A DNA stretch of 64,000 bases from Thalassomonas actiniarum (GCF_000948975.2 NZ_CP059735.1:2914001-2978000); one strand, 5' to 3'; positions 46,760 to 57,295 are shown, counted from the stretch's first letter. The notes: generated from the sequence alone by a model not told the origin. A program made the numbers and translations.

Positions 46760-48700
46760 ATGGAATTATTGAGGATCTCGGGCGCAGAGCTTGCGTTTGG
46801 AGAAGATAAAATATTAGATAAGGCAGAGCTGAGCGTACAAACGGGCGAACGTATCTGTCTGGTGGGCCGCAACGGCGCCGGGAAATCGTCTTTTTTAAAA
46901 GTCCTGATGGGGCGGCAAAATCTCGATGATGGCAAAATGCTGACATCCTCGACCATGCGCCTGGCGATGTTGGAGCAAGATCCGCCGGAATCCTGTGATT
47001 TAAGTGTTTTTGACTATGTCGCCCAGGGGGTGGAGAAAAATGCCGACTTAATCAAACGCTACCATGCGCTCATTCATGATGTGGCGGAAAACCCGTCACA
47101 AGAAAATCTGGATAAACTCTCGAAAGTGCAGGAGCAGCTTGAGCTGGCGGATGCCTGGAAAGATGAGCAGCGCATCGAACAGGTTATGAGTACGCTGGCA
47201 TTAAACAGCGAAGCCCGGGTGAGCGATCTCTCCGGTGGCTGGTTGCGTAAACTGGCGCTGGCCAAAGCCCTGGTGACCGATCCGGATATCTTATTGCTCG
47301 ACGAGCCCACCAACCACCTGGATATTGAAAGTGTGCTATGGCTGGAAAAATTCTTAAAAGATTTTGGCGGCACCATTATCTTTATCAGTCACGACCGGGC
47401 TTTTATTCGCGGTTTATCGACCCGTATTCTGGATCTTGACCGGGGTAAGCTCACCAGTTATCCGGGAGATTATGATGTTTATATCGAACAAAAACAGCAT
47501 GATTTGCAGGTAGAAGCCCAGCAAAATGCCCTGTTCGACAAGCGCCTTGCCGAAGAAGAAGCCTGGATACGCCAGGGCATCAAAGCCCGTCGTACCCGTA
47601 ACGAAGGCCGGGTGCGGGCCCTGGAAAAATTGCGTGTTGAGCGCCAGAGCCGGCGCGAGGTGAAGAACCAGGGAGATATGAATATTTCCGTGGGAGACAG
47701 ATCCGGCAAACTGGTGTTTGAATGTGAAAACCTGTCGATGTCCTTTGACGATAAAACCATTATCCGCAACCTGGATTTGCTGATCAGCCGCGGTGATCGC
47801 CTGGCGTTGATCGGTGCTAACGGTACCGGCAAGTCAACCTTGATTAAGCTGATTATGGAGCAGTTAAGCCCAAGCAGCGGCAAAATGCGCTCTGGGGTGA
47901 ATTTAGAAATTGCCTATTTTGATCAGCACAGGGATCAGCTCGATGTTAATAAAACCGTGCAGGACAGTGTCGCCGACGGCAAGCAGGAAGTCACGGTCAA
48001 CGGCCGTACCCGCCATGTATTAGGTTATTTGCAGGATTTCCTCTTTAGTCCCAAACGTGCCCGTACCCCGGTAAGGGCACTGTCCGGCGGTGAGAAAAAC
48101 CGTTTATTGCTGGCGCGTTTGTTTTTACGCCCAAGTAATTTGCTGATCCTCGATGAACCTACCAATGATCTCGATATCGAAACCCTGGAGCTGCTTGAAG
48201 AAGTGGTTGCCAATTATGCCGGTACCGTGTTGTTGGTGAGCCATGACCGGGATTTTGTAAATAATTGCATTAATACTTGCCTTTACTTTGACGGAAGTGG
48301 TCAAATAAAGCAGATTGTCGGCGGTTATGATGATGTTGACAGCTACCTGGCGCTAAAAGCACAACAGCAAAAGGCTTTGGCAGAGCAATACGGCGCCGGT
48401 GACAAGAGCAAGAAAAACGAGCAAAAATCACAAAAGGATGCGGGCAAGGGCACTGATAGCAAGGCAAAGCCGGCGGCCAAGAAAAAGTTATCTTATAAAG
48501 AAAGCCGCGAGCTCGAAGCCTTACCGGATGAGATTGACAACCTGGAGCAGTTGATCGATTCACTGCAGGCGCAGATCAACAGCAGCGATTTTTTCAGCCA
48601 GGATCCCGAGCAAACCAATAAAATATTGAACCAGCTGGCCGAGAGCGAGTCCAAGCTCGAAGCCGCCTTTGCCAGATGGCAAGAGTTAGATGAATTATAA
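46760..48700 (+). CDS. uup: ABC-F ATPase Uup
   Basis: 646-aa soluble ABC-F protein with two ATPase cassettes. Cassette 1: GRNGAGKSS, signature LSGGWLRK, LLLDEPTNHLD. Cassette 2: GANGTGKST, LSGGEKNRL, LILDEPTNDLD. The inter-domain linker has the Arg-rich RQGIKARRTRNEGRV segment, and a C-terminal coiled-coil (~565-646) is the Uup DNA/ribosome-binding domain. Uup affects transposon excision and ribosome function in E. coli. Confidence 0.95.
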   Translation: MELLRISGAELAFGEDKILDKAELSVQTGERICLVGRNGAGKSSFLKVLMGRQNLDDGKMLTSSTMRLAMLEQDPPESCDLSVFDYVAQGVEKNADLIKRYHALIHDVAENPSQENLDKLSKVQEQLELADAWKDEQRIEQVMSTLALNSEARVSDLSGGWLRKLALAKALVTDPDILLLDEPTNHLDIESVLWLEKFLKDFGGTIIFISHDRAFIRGLSTRILDLDRGKLTSYPGDYDVYIEQKQHDLQVEAQQNALFDKRLAEEEAWIRQGIKARRTRNEGRVRALEKLRVERQSRREVKNQGDMNISVGDRSGKLVFECENLSMSFDDKTIIRNLDLLISRGDRLALIGANGTGKSTLIKLIMEQLSPSSGKMRSGVNLEIAYFDQHRDQLDVNKTVQDSVADGKQEVTVNGRTRHVLGYLQDFLFSPKRARTPVRALSGGEKNRLLLARLFLRPSNLLILDEPTNDLDIETLELLEEVVANYAGTVLLVSHDRDFVNNCINTCLYFDGSGQIKQIVGGYDDVDSYLALKAQQQKALAEQYGAGDKSKKNEQKSQKDAGKGTDSKAKPAAKKKLSYKESRELEALPDEIDNLEQLIDSLQAQINSSDFFSQDPEQTNKILNQLAESESKLEAAFARWQELDEL

Positions 48701-48726
48701 CAAGTAAGTAAGAGCGCAGTAATTAG

Positions 48727-50466
48727 ATGAAAAAATTTGTAAAGTCGATTTTAGCAGCAGGGATCACCAGTGCATTGTGTATCGCAAACGCCAATGCTGC
48801 CACTTACCAGGTGATAGACACCGGCGAGGTATCAGGTCTTGAATATACTTTTGCCCAAAAGGAAAATGTCCAGGGAGCAAAGTCGCTGGCAGGCAGCAAC
48901 ATTTACAACTTTCCGGTGCAATACCAATACCTTGATGATGATGACTTTGATAATATTGACGATTATGCCGAAAGTCGTCACGAAAGTGTGATTGACTTAA
49001 AAGATCTGGAAGATTTAACGGCGTTAAAAGCGGGTACGCCTACGGGGAATGATCTTGCCTGGGCTAGAATTTGGCTCAGTGCCGTTTCCGATACCAAATA
49101 CCAGAAAGTGGGCGATAGCGCCGTTTTACTCAATGTAAACGGTGAAACCGAGGAAATCACGATATTTGATACCACTTTTGACGATGGTCAACTGACTCGT
49201 TCGACCACGAATACGGTTTATGGTATCACCAATGAAGGTTGGGTTTTCGGTACCGCTTCTGCTCCTTATCTGCCGCTGGATTTTACCGAAAGCGATGGTG
49301 ATGAAGTGACCCATTGGGTCAGGGACTTCACCACCCGGGCCTTTTTGACCACGGATAACGGTAATACCATTAAAAGCATTCTTCCTGAAGAAGCCAGCTA
49401 TGGTGGTGAGTCAGGTATACTGGATATTAACGATAACCGAGTTGCCGTGGGGTTTGCCAGTACCAAGCTTTACATTAATACCGTTGAAGACTTCATTGAA
49501 GATGAGTGTGCCGATCCTGATTACATCGATGATATTCCTGTAGAAGTTTGTTTGCAAAGTGCCCGAAACGGCTTATATCACTTAAGTGCCTATAAATGGA
49601 CCCTGGATGAGAGCGGTGATGTCATCTCCTCCGAAGATTTGGGCATGTTAGTTACCCCGCATGAAGATGATGAGCGGGTTTATACCGCTACGGCACAGGC
49701 CATTAATAATCACGGTGTTGCGGTAGGTTTTGCCGATGGCTGGGTGGATGAAAATGAAACTAGCCCCAGTGAGGGCGAAACCCGCAGTACCTATGCCGTG
49801 GTTTTTAAAGACGGCGAAGTTACCGATTTTACCGAAGATCATGGTGAGTATTATGCCTCCAGAGCCAATGATATCAATGATGAGGGCATAGCGGTTGGTT
49901 ATGTGACCACGATCATCAGCGGTGAAATCAAAACAAAATTTTATTATGTAGACACTAATGCCGAAAATATGCAGATGGTTTTCCCGGATGATTATTTTAC
50001 CGGCTCCGCCAGTATCGCCGAGGCGATCAATGAAAATGGCATGATCGTCGGGACAGGGGAAGTAGAAACGCATAATACCAGCAGCACGAATCCGCGAAGA
50101 CGTCATGCCTTTTTATATAATATGAATGACGATTCCTTTGTTAACCTTAATGATCTCCTGCCTTGTGATTCTGCCTATACCATTGTCGAAGCCACAGACA
50201 TCAATGAAGACAATGAAATCTTTGCTACCGCCGTGGTTAAAAATGAGCGCCGCGATGCCAAAGGGGAGCTGATGCGTGATGCCAACGGCGAAATCGATGT
50301 CGAAGATGTGGTGCGTGCGGTAAAACTTGTGCCGATTGACGGTGACATTGAAGGTTGTAATTCCGTGGTTGAGAAAGTGGAGCGTAGCGGTGCAGGTTTT
50401 GGCCTGTTATCTCTTTTTGCCATGCTTACATTTGGCTTACGCCGAAAGCTTAAGTTAACGGCATAG
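48727..50466 (+). CDS. DUF3466 exported protein, paralogue 1
   Basis: 579-aa protein with signal peptide (KSILAAGITSALCIANANA), then repeated HAF-like units (ANDINDEGIAVGYV, AQAINNHGVAVGFADG, AEAINENGMIVGTG). The C-terminus (SGAGFGLLSLFAMLTFGLRR) has Gly, hydrophobic stretch and Arg cluster, resembling a GlyGly-CTERM sorting tail. Very acidic (many DD/ED). Family DUF3466; function unknown. It starts 27 nt after uup, probably same operon, and ends at a strong terminator. The neighbour at 50828 is a close paralogue. Confidence 0.85.
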   Translation: MKKFVKSILAAGITSALCIANANAATYQVIDTGEVSGLEYTFAQKENVQGAKSLAGSNIYNFPVQYQYLDDDDFDNIDDYAESRHESVIDLKDLEDLTALKAGTPTGNDLAWARIWLSAVSDTKYQKVGDSAVLLNVNGETEEITIFDTTFDDGQLTRSTTNTVYGITNEGWVFGTASAPYLPLDFTESDGDEVTHWVRDFTTRAFLTTDNGNTIKSILPEEASYGGESGILDINDNRVAVGFASTKLYINTVEDFIEDECADPDYIDDIPVEVCLQSARNGLYHLSAYKWTLDESGDVISSEDLGMLVTPHEDDERVYTATAQAINNHGVAVGFADGWVDENETSPSEGETRSTYAVVFKDGEVTDFTEDHGEYYASRANDINDEGIAVGYVTTIISGEIKTKFYYVDTNAENMQMVFPDDYFTGSASIAEAINENGMIVGTGEVETHNTSSTNPRRRHAFLYNMNDDSFVNLNDLLPCDSAYTIVEATDINEDNEIFATAVVKNERRDAKGELMRDANGEIDVEDVVRAVKLVPIDGDIEGCNSVVEKVERSGAGFGLLSLFAMLTFGLRRKLKLTA

Positions 50467-50827
50467 CCTAGTATAGCACTTTAGCAGGCTTGCCTAAAAA
50501 TGCCTCTCTTTAAAACCCTCGTCGCCGAGGGTTTTTTATTTTCTTCCTGTAATAAAAAGCTCCTGCAGATTTGCATTATGCTCGAAATACATCGCTATCG
50601 TATTTTGCTTCGATAGATTTTCGGCCGCTGCTTTAACAAAAAACCGTCCCGGTTTATTTCTCCTTATCACCAGTGAAGCAAGTTTGCGGCTGCCTTTAAA
50701 TTAAGTTATTAAAAAATATATAAAATATTGAACCAGAAGCTTAAGGGTCGGTCCAAACCCAGGTGCCTCTTGCCTGATGATAAGAGCGAAAGGAATTGTG
50801 ACAAGGAACTGAGGAAGTAATTGATAA
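50467..50827 (+). other. Intergenic region between DUF3466 paralogues, 361 nt
   Basis: It contains the terminator at 50512 and an A/T-rich stretch at ~50705-50735 (several TATAAA/TAAAAT-like -10 options) that could hold the promoter of the second paralogue. GAGGAAG lies 10 nt before ATG 50828. No other gene or repeat seen. Confidence 0.5.
50512..50540 (+). terminator. Intrinsic terminator of the rlmKL-uup-DUF3466 unit
   Basis: AAAACCCTCG-TCGC-CGAGGGTTTT, a perfect 10-bp stem followed by TT-A-TTTT, 46 nt after the stop. Confidence 0.92.
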
Positions 50828-52588
50828 ATGGATAAATTGGCAAAATCAATTTTAGCGGTAGCGCTTAGTGGCGGACTACTTTTTACCAGCGTCAATGCGG
50901 CAATATACCGGGTGATTGAAACCGGCGAAAAAACTGAGCTGGAATATACCTTTGCCCAAAAAGAAAACGCTTTGGGCGAGAAAGCCCTGGCCGGGGCCGG
51001 TATTTATAATTTCCCGGTGCAATATCAATATTTTAAAGATGATGATTTCGACAACATAAAAGCTTATGCAAAAGTAAATCATGAGCGGGTCATTGATTTA
51101 CATGATTTGCAAGACTTTACCGCATTAAAGGCGGGTACGGCTACAGCAAACGATCTGGCCTGGGTGAAACTCTGGCTGCTTGCTATAGGAGATTTGAAAT
51201 ATCAGAAAGTGGGTGATTCGGCGGTGCTGGCCCAGCTTAACGGCGAGCTCGAAGAGATCGTCATCTTTGATAGCCCTTTTGCTGATGGTCAGCTGACCCG
51301 CTCCACCACTAATGTGGTCAGCGGCATCACCGATGAGGGCTGGATTTTTGGCAGTGCTTCTGCGCCTTATTTGCCGCTGGATTTCATTGAGACGGATAAT
51401 AATGAAGTCACCTATTGGCTCAGGGACTTTACCCGGCGGGGTTTTTTGACCACAGACAAAGGCAGCACCATTAAGAGCATCATGCCGCCTCAAGCTGAGC
51501 ATGGCGGCGAATCTGCTATTTTGGCGATAAATAACAACCGGGTGGCGGTAGGTTATGCCAGCACAGGGCTTAATGTCCAGGCCCGGGAATATATTGAGGA
51601 TGAAAGCGGCGGCTGTGCCGATCAGGCGAAGCTTGAAAGTATTCCCTATCAGGCTTGTGTACAAGAGCGCAGGCAGGGTTTATACCATTTAAGTGCCTAT
51701 AAATGGGTCTTAGATGAAAATGGCGAGGTGAGCTCAAGTGAAAATCTTGGCACTTTGGTAACCCCCCACGGCGAGGATGAGCGTGTTTATATCGCCAAGG
51801 CACAAGCGATCAACAACCTTGGTGTCGCCGTGGGCTTTGCCCATGGCTGGTGGGATGAAAAGGAAACCGAGCCGGCGGCAAGAGAAAGCCGCAACACCTA
51901 TGCCGTTGTTTATAAAGACGGGGCGGTGAAAGATTTTACCGGAGATCACAGTCAGTATTATAACTCTGAGGCTGTTGATATCAATGATCAGGGGATTGCC
52001 ATAGGGCATGTCTGGACCAATATCAGCGGTGAGGCCCGCAGTAAATTCTATTATGTCGATACCAATGCCGATGATATGCAAATGGTACTGCCGCAGGATT
52101 TTTTTACCGGCTCTTCCAGTGTTGCCCGGGCGATTAATGAAAGCGGCATGGTCGTGGGAAACGGGGAAGTGGAAACCCATAATGCCAGCAGCATTGATCC
52201 CAATGAGCCCAACCCGCGTCGCCGTCATGCTTTTTTATATGATCTTAACCAGGATAGGTTCACTAATATCAATGATCTTTTACCCTGTGATTCGCCGTAC
52301 ACTGTTATCGAAGCCTCAGATATCAATGTTGATAATGAAATTTTTGCCAATGCAATAGTGAAGGTGGATCGCCGGGATGCCAAAGGAGAGCTGATGCATG
52401 ATGCTGACGGTGTGGTGGATAAAGAAGATGTCGTCAGGGCAGTCAAGCTGGTGCCGATAGCGGGGGAAGCAGAAGCTTGTAATGCCGCGGTGGAGCAAGT
52501 GCAGCGTCAGGGGGCTGGCTTGTCTCTGCTATTGCTTTTTGTCCTGTTTAGTTTCGCTTTACGCAGCAAGCTAAATTTTAAAGGTTAA
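50828..52588 (+). CDS. DUF3466 exported protein, paralogue 2
   Basis: 586 aa, co-linear with the protein at 48727 over its whole length (shared blocks include LEYTFAQKEN, SAPYLPLDF, LYHLSAYKW, DDLLPCDS-like). Signal peptide KSILAVALSGGLLFTSVNA; C-terminal tail GAGLSLLLLFVLFSFALRSK. The tandem arrangement and similarity indicate a local duplication with its own promoter. Function unknown. Confidence 0.85.
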   Translation: MDKLAKSILAVALSGGLLFTSVNAAIYRVIETGEKTELEYTFAQKENALGEKALAGAGIYNFPVQYQYFKDDDFDNIKAYAKVNHERVIDLHDLQDFTALKAGTATANDLAWVKLWLLAIGDLKYQKVGDSAVLAQLNGELEEIVIFDSPFADGQLTRSTTNVVSGITDEGWIFGSASAPYLPLDFIETDNNEVTYWLRDFTRRGFLTTDKGSTIKSIMPPQAEHGGESAILAINNNRVAVGYASTGLNVQAREYIEDESGGCADQAKLESIPYQACVQERRQGLYHLSAYKWVLDENGEVSSSENLGTLVTPHGEDERVYIAKAQAINNLGVAVGFAHGWWDEKETEPAARESRNTYAVVYKDGAVKDFTGDHSQYYNSEAVDINDQGIAIGHVWTNISGEARSKFYYVDTNADDMQMVLPQDFFTGSSSVARAINESGMVVGNGEVETHNASSIDPNEPNPRRRHAFLYDLNQDRFTNINDLLPCDSPYTVIEASDINVDNEIFANAIVKVDRRDAKGELMHDADGVVDKEDVVRAVKLVPIAGEAEACNAAVEQVQRQGAGLSLLLLFVLFSFALRSKLNFKG

Positions 52589-52632
52589 GGGCTGTTAAAG
52601 TGTTATATCGTGTAACAGTGCCTTAAACAGAT

Positions 52633-52659
52633 AAAAACCCTCATCGATGAGGGTTTTTT
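52633..52659. terminator. Bidirectional intrinsic terminator
   Basis: AAAAACCCTCAT-CG-ATGAGGGTTTTT is a perfect 26-bp palindrome with U-runs on both strands, between the second DUF3466 gene (+) and fabA (-). Its stem resembles the terminator at 50512, consistent with duplication. Confidence 0.92.
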
Positions 52660-52683
52660 ATGTTATCTGGCTTGGGCAAAAAA

Positions 52684-53199
52684 TTAGAAACTTGCCGTAT
52701 CCGTGAATAAACCGACTTTTAAGTCTTTGGCGGTATAGATTTCGCGGCCGTCAACCAATACCGAACCATCGGCGATGCCCATAAATAATTTACGCTTGAT
52801 CACACGCTTAAGGGTAATTTTATACGTGACTTTTTTCGCCGTCGGCAAGATTTGTCCGGTAAATTTAACCTCTCCGACACCTAAGGCGCGGCCACGGCCC
52901 GGTCCGCCGGACCAGCCAAGGTAAAAACCGACTAATTGCCACATGGCATCCAGGCCTAAACAACCGGGCATGACAGGGTCGCCTTTAAAGTGGCAGTCAA
53001 AAAACCAAAGATCCGGAGTAATATCAAGTTCTGCGATGATTTCGCCTTTACCATGTTCGCCGCCATCGGCATTGATAACATTGATGCGATCCATCATTAA
53101 CATGTTGTCAGAAGGTAACTGGCTGTTGCCTTCACCAAACATTTCCCCGTTAGCGGTTTTGATCAGATCTTCTTTGCTATACGCACTTTTTTGTTCCAT
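52684..53199 (-). CDS. fabA: 3-hydroxydecanoyl-ACP dehydratase/isomerase FabA
   Basis: 171 aa, the same length as E. coli FabA. Active-site His in [17 protein letters not shown] and Asp in GLDAMWQL are present. Dehydrates hydroxydecanoyl-ACP and isomerises to cis-3-decenoyl-ACP, the branch point for unsaturated fatty acids. The gene position next to the rlmKL-uup region is conserved with E. coli, though no rmf gene is found here. Confidence 0.96.
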   Translation of the reverse strand: MEQKSAYSKEDLIKTANGEMFGEGNSQLPSDNMLMMDRINVINADGGEHGKGEIIAELDITPDLWFFDCHFKGDPVMPGCLGLDAMWQLVGFYLGWSGGPGRGRALGVGEVKFTGQILPTAKKVTYKITLKRVIKRKLFMGIADGSVLVDGREIYTAKDLKVGLFTDTASF

Positions 53200-53350
53200 G
53201 AGCTCACTTCAAAATAAGATTATAATAATTTCAGGGCGCTACTTTAGCGAACACTTGTACACTAAACAACTCGGAGCAGTGAAAAAAATTGCAAAAAGTT
53301 GAGTTATGCGTAACCATTGTTTCTCTATCAGGCAGTAAAGGAGAATAAAA

Positions 53351-53605
53351 ATGACCGAAAAGAAAGCACCGTTATCAAATGCCGAAAAGCAAAAGCGTTA
53401 CCGAGAACGGCAAAAAGAGGGCGGAAAAAAAGAAATGCGCGGCTATTTAACACCGGAGGCGTTAAAGTGTTATCAATTGATCGCCGAGCAAACCCAGTGG
53501 TCAGACAGCGTGATTTTAAGCAATGCGGTGCGTTTGACTTATGCTGCCTATAAGAACGGACAAATCGCATTATTAAATAACTGGTTGAACAAACATGACT
53601 TATAA
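53351..53605 (+). CDS. Small hypothetical protein, possible ribbon-helix-helix type
   Basis: 84 aa with a basic N-terminus (NAEKQKRYRERQKEGGKK) and a C-terminal helical part (LTPEALKCYQLIAEQTQWSD, SNAVRLTYAAYK). The SNAEKQKRYRERQ start resembles small CopG/Rep-type regulators, but identity is uncertain. AGGAGAATAAAA precedes the ATG, so translation looks good. Confidence 0.65.
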   Translation: MTEKKAPLSNAEKQKRYRERQKEGGKKEMRGYLTPEALKCYQLIAEQTQWSDSVILSNAVRLTYAAYKNGQIALLNNWLNKHDL

Positions 53606-53793
53606 AAGCCGCCACGGATCCTGTTTTGCAAATCAGCCCAAGTGCAAACCGAGCTGCAAGCATAGTGACAGCAAACAAGACAGTGAAATAAATGCTGAAA
53701 TTTGATTGTGTTAACCCGGCATTCACTATATTCTTAACAGATTAGGAATCTAGCAGTAGTTAACATCATACATACCTAAAAGGTGCTACCCCG

Positions 53794-54438
53794 TTGATAA
53801 ATGTTTTATTAGTTGATGATCATGAATTAGTCCGGACCGGTATCCGAAAAATTCTCGATGAAGTCAAAGGATTGAAAGTAATAGGAGAAACTAAAACGGG
53901 AGAAGAAGCTGTACAGTTTTGCCGTAAAAATGAGCCCGATGTGGTGTTAATGGATATGAATATGCCAGGTATTGGCGGCTTGGAAGCAACCAAGAAGATT
54001 ATCCGTTATGCTCCCGATGTTAAAGTGATCGTGCTGACGGTACATACTGAAGACCCGTTTCCGACTAAAGTGATGCAAATTGGCGCTGCCGGTTATCTGA
54101 CCAAAGGTACCGGACCGGATGAAATGGTGAATGCCATCCGGGCGGTGAATAGCGGTCAACGTTATATCCCGGCAGAAATTGCCCAGCAAATGGCGCTGAG
54201 TCAGTTTAAGTCGGTGGAAGAGAATCCGTTTAATGTTTTGTCGGAGCGTGAATTGCAGATCATGTTGATGATCACCCGGGGAGAGAAAGTGCCCCATATT
54301 TCCGAACAACTGGCATTAAGCTCTAAAACCATTAACAGTTACCGTTATCGTATGTTTGAAAAACTCAATGTCAGTAATGATGTTGAATTGACCCATCTTG
54401 CGATTCGCCATGGCATGTTAAAAACCGAAAAACTCTAG
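53794..54438 (+). CDS. uvrY: Response regulator UvrY/GacA
   Basis: 214 aa, close in pattern to E. coli UvrY throughout. Receiver with D54-type site ([11 protein letters not shown]) and acidic pocket VDDHE; C-terminal LuxR HTH ([34 protein letters not shown]). Partner of BarA in the Csr pathway. Starts at TTG 53794 (AAGGTG nine bases upstream). Followed by uvrC after 2 nt, the conserved arrangement. Confidence 0.95.
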   Translation: MINVLLVDDHELVRTGIRKILDEVKGLKVIGETKTGEEAVQFCRKNEPDVVLMDMNMPGIGGLEATKKIIRYAPDVKVIVLTVHTEDPFPTKVMQIGAAGYLTKGTGPDEMVNAIRAVNSGQRYIPAEIAQQMALSQFKSVEENPFNVLSERELQIMLMITRGEKVPHISEQLALSSKTINSYRYRMFEKLNVSNDVELTHLAIRHGMLKTEKL

Positions 54439-54440
54439 TC

Positions 54441-56387
54441 TTGTCTGAAGTATCTCCATTGTCTGATAAAGAGTCTGATCAAAAGTCTGATAAAGAGACT
54501 GAAAAAAAGCCCGACAGCAAGCTTGAGCAAAAACCTGATATCGTATCCGATACCAGGTTTGATGCCAAAGCCTTCCTCGCCTCGGTAACCGAGCAGCCGG
54601 GTGTTTATCGTATGTACGATAAAGATCGGCAGGTGATTTATGTCGGTAAGGCCAAACAGTTAAAGAAACGTTTGGCCAGTTATTTCCGCAAAGATGTCGG
54701 CAGCACTAAAACCAAGGCCCTGGTCGGGCAAATTCAGGCGATAGATGTTACGGTCACCCATACCGAAGGGGAGGCGCTGATCCTTGAAAATAACTATATC
54801 AAGAAGTATCAGCCCAAATATAATATTCTGCTGCGGGATGATAAATCCTATCCCTATTTATTGATCAGCGATCATAAACACCCAAAACTTGGGCTGCACC
54901 GCGGCGGCAAACGCCAAAAAGGGGATTACTTCGGTCCTTTTCCCACCGTAGGCGCCGTGTGGGAGAGCTTACGCTTGATGCAAAAGCTGTTTCCTATCCG
55001 TCAATGTGAAGACAGCTATTACCGGGCAAGAAGCCGTCCCTGTCTGCAATATCAGCTGGGCCGTTGTTCAGCCCCTTGTGTCGATAAAATCAGCGAAGAC
55101 GATTACCGGCAGCAGGTGAGATTAGCAAAACTTTTCCTGCAGGGGAAAAGCTCAGATGTCATTGATGTGCTGGTGAAGCAGATGGAAGCAGCCAGCGCCC
55201 GGCTGGAGTTTGAACAGGCGGCGAAGATTCGCGATCAAATCGGCACTTTGCGTAAAGTACAGCAACAGCAATATGTTTCCGGCATGGTGGCGGAAATGGA
55301 TGTGGTAGGGCTGGCGCGCTTTAAGTCCCAAGTCTGTGTACATCTGCTTTTTATCCGGGATCATAAAATACTGGGCAGCAAAAGCTACTTTCCTGCTGTG
55401 CCTGGTGATGCCAGTAACAGTGAGATTACCCGTGCTTTTGTCGGTCAGCATTACCTTAACCGGGAAATTTCCCAAGGCAATATCCCCAAAGAAATCGTCG
55501 TCAACGAAGACTTTGAATTAAGCAGTGAAATTGCCCGGTTATTAACCGAGCAGGCCGGCTATGAAGTAAAAATTGCCACTAAGGTCCGCTCGGAAAGGGC
55601 GCAATATTTAAAACTTGCCTGTACCAACGCCGAAAATGCCCTGGCGAGTCGCAACAGCCATAAAGAGTCGATGCAGGCTCGTTTTACTGCCCTAAATGAG
55701 GTGTTTGAGTTGGCCGGCGGTATCAATCGCATGGAATGTTTTGATATCAGCCATACCATGGGCCAGCAAACCGTGGCTTCGTGCGTGGTCTTTAACCAGG
55801 AAGGACCGTTAAAAAGTGATTATCGCCGCTATAACGTGCATGGCATCACTCCGGGAGATGATTATGCCGCCATGGCGTTCGCCCTGAGCAAGCGTTATAG
55901 CAAGATCAGTTCAAGCGATAACCTGCCCGATATTGTCTTTATTGACGGCGGCAAGGGACAACTGGCCAAGGCGGAAGACTTCTTTCATCACTTGATTCAG
56001 GACAATGCCCTGGAGAAAACGCCGTTATTGGTGGGGGTGGCAAAAGGGGAGTCGCGCAAACCGGGGCTGGAAACCCTGATCCTCGGCGGCAGCCACCAGC
56101 TGATTTCTTTACCCGGCTCTTCACCGGCCTTGCATCTGGTACAGCATATCCGGGATGAGTCCCACCGGTTCGCCATTACCGGCCACCGGGCAAAACGGCA
56201 AAAAGCCAGTAAAAAGTCCACACTGGAGTCTATCCCGGGCATAGGCGCCAAGAAACGCCAGGCATTATTGAAATATCTGGGGGGAATGCAAGAAGTAAAA
56301 CAGGCAGATCGCCAGGCATTAGAAAAAGTGCCGGGGATCAGTAAGGCGCTGGCAAAAAATATTTATGATGCATTACATGACAATTGA
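54441..56387 (+). CDS. uvrC: UvrABC excinuclease subunit UvrC
   Basis: 648 aa. GIY-YIG endonuclease ([20 protein letters not shown]) at ~51-130, UVR domain ([12 protein letters not shown]) at ~255, RNase-H-like endonuclease ([25 protein letters not shown]), and tandem helix-hairpin-helix ([17 protein letters not shown]). The ~40-residue N-terminal extension before [10 protein letters not shown] is made of 4-residue units ([16 protein letters not shown]) absent from E. coli UvrC. No ATG precedes the GIY-YIG domain; TTG 54441, 2 nt after uvrY's stop, is the likely start, giving [13 protein letters not shown] 54459 is an alternative. Confidence 0.95.
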   Translation: MSEVSPLSDKESDQKSDKETEKKPDSKLEQKPDIVSDTRFDAKAFLASVTEQPGVYRMYDKDRQVIYVGKAKQLKKRLASYFRKDVGSTKTKALVGQIQAIDVTVTHTEGEALILENNYIKKYQPKYNILLRDDKSYPYLLISDHKHPKLGLHRGGKRQKGDYFGPFPTVGAVWESLRLMQKLFPIRQCEDSYYRARSRPCLQYQLGRCSAPCVDKISEDDYRQQVRLAKLFLQGKSSDVIDVLVKQMEAASARLEFEQAAKIRDQIGTLRKVQQQQYVSGMVAEMDVVGLARFKSQVCVHLLFIRDHKILGSKSYFPAVPGDASNSEITRAFVGQHYLNREISQGNIPKEIVVNEDFELSSEIARLLTEQAGYEVKIATKVRSERAQYLKLACTNAENALASRNSHKESMQARFTALNEVFELAGGINRMECFDISHTMGQQTVASCVVFNQEGPLKSDYRRYNVHGITPGDDYAAMAFALSKRYSKISSSDNLPDIVFIDGGKGQLAKAEDFFHHLIQDNALEKTPLLVGVAKGESRKPGLETLILGGSHQLISLPGSSPALHLVQHIRDESHRFAITGHRAKRQKASKKSTLESIPGIGAKKRQALLKYLGGMQEVKQADRQALEKVPGISKALAKNIYDALHDN

Positions 56388-56435
56388 TTAACGATCTGTG
56401 TAAAATGAAAGAAAAAATACTGCACTAAGTTATCT

Positions 56436-57026
56436 ATGTGGACAATCCCCAACCAAATCACCTTTTTTAGAATTGTATTAATACCTGTATTCCTTATTGT
56501 TTTTTATCTACCTGTTTCCTGGCATCATTTCGGTGCTGCATTTATCTTCTGGCTTGCCGCCATCAGTGATGCGCTGGACGGTTATCTTGCCCGGCGGTTA
56601 AAACAATCAACCGCTTTTGGCGCTTTTATTGATCCTGTGGCGGATAAATTGATGGTAACCGCGGCTTTAGTCATTATCGTGCAGGACTATCATCAGTGGT
56701 GGATTTCAATCCCGGCGCTGATCATGGTGGCACGTGAAGTCTTTATCAGCGCGTTACGGGAATTTATGTCTTCCCGCGGAAAAAGGGATGAAGTGGCGGT
56801 ATCTACTATGGGTAAATACAAAACCGCTGCGCAAATGTTGGCATTGATCGGCCTTATCTGGCGTCCCGACTACGATATTCCCCTGATCCTTTTTAATTTC
56901 CCCCAGGAATTATTTATGTTCATCGCTTATGGCTTATATTTTATTGCCACTGTTTTAACGTTCTGGTCTATGGTGACCTATTTCAGAGCAGCCTGGCCTG
57001 AACTTACGGCGAAAAAACACCCGTAA
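56436..57026 (+). CDS. pgsA: Phosphatidylglycerophosphate synthase PgsA
   Basis: 196-aa membrane enzyme with the CDP-alcohol phosphotransferase motif D-x2-DG-x2-AR-x8-G-x3-D-x3-D (SDALDGYLARRLKQ ... GAFIDPVADK). Makes phosphatidylglycerophosphate from CDP-diacylglycerol and glycerol-3-phosphate. Downstream of uvrC as in many gammaproteobacteria and just before the tRNA array. Confidence 0.95.
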   Translation: MWTIPNQITFFRIVLIPVFLIVFYLPVSWHHFGAAFIFWLAAISDALDGYLARRLKQSTAFGAFIDPVADKLMVTAALVIIVQDYHQWWISIPALIMVAREVFISALREFMSSRGKRDEVAVSTMGKYKTAAQMLALIGLIWRPDYDIPLILFNFPQELFMFIAYGLYFIATVLTFWSMVTYFRAAWPELTAKKHP

Positions 57027-57100
57027 TTTCCGTGTTCTAGCTAAAAAAACATCATATTAGCCGCTTTTTAGGCAGTCGAAATAAAATTGAAATTAAATGG

Positions 57101-57128
57101 TTGACTCGCGAATATATCAATGTAGAAT
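57101..57128 (+). promoter_or_regulatory. Promoter of the Gly/Cys/Leu tRNA array
   Basis: TTGACT (57101-57106), 16-nt spacer, TAGAAT (57123-57128), a GC-containing discriminator (GCGTTCCC), and an A/T-rich stretch upstream (57080-57099) resembling an UP element. First tRNA begins 33 nt downstream. Confidence 0.8.
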
Positions 57129-57161
57129 GCGTTCCCAGTTGACAGGGAGTCAACAGATGAA

Positions 57162-57237
57162 GCGGCTGTAGCTCAGTTGGTAGAGCATCACGTTGCCAAC
57201 GTGAATGTCACGAGTTCGAGTCTCGTTAGCCGCTCCA
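57162..57237 (+). tRNA. tRNA-Gly (GCC), copy 1
   Basis: 76 nt with CCA; anticodon GCC in loop TTGCCAA. First gene of the array. All eight Gly copies are identical. Confidence 0.97.
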
Positions 57238-57295
57238 GTTTCTCTTTTAAAGAGAAGATTCTAAGGAATACTACTCAGCTCAGTGTTGATGAAAC

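Noticed and set aside
50467-53350. Expected rmf gene near fabA
   Set aside because: No frame encoding the RMF pattern was found between the DUF3466 genes and fabA or just beyond it.
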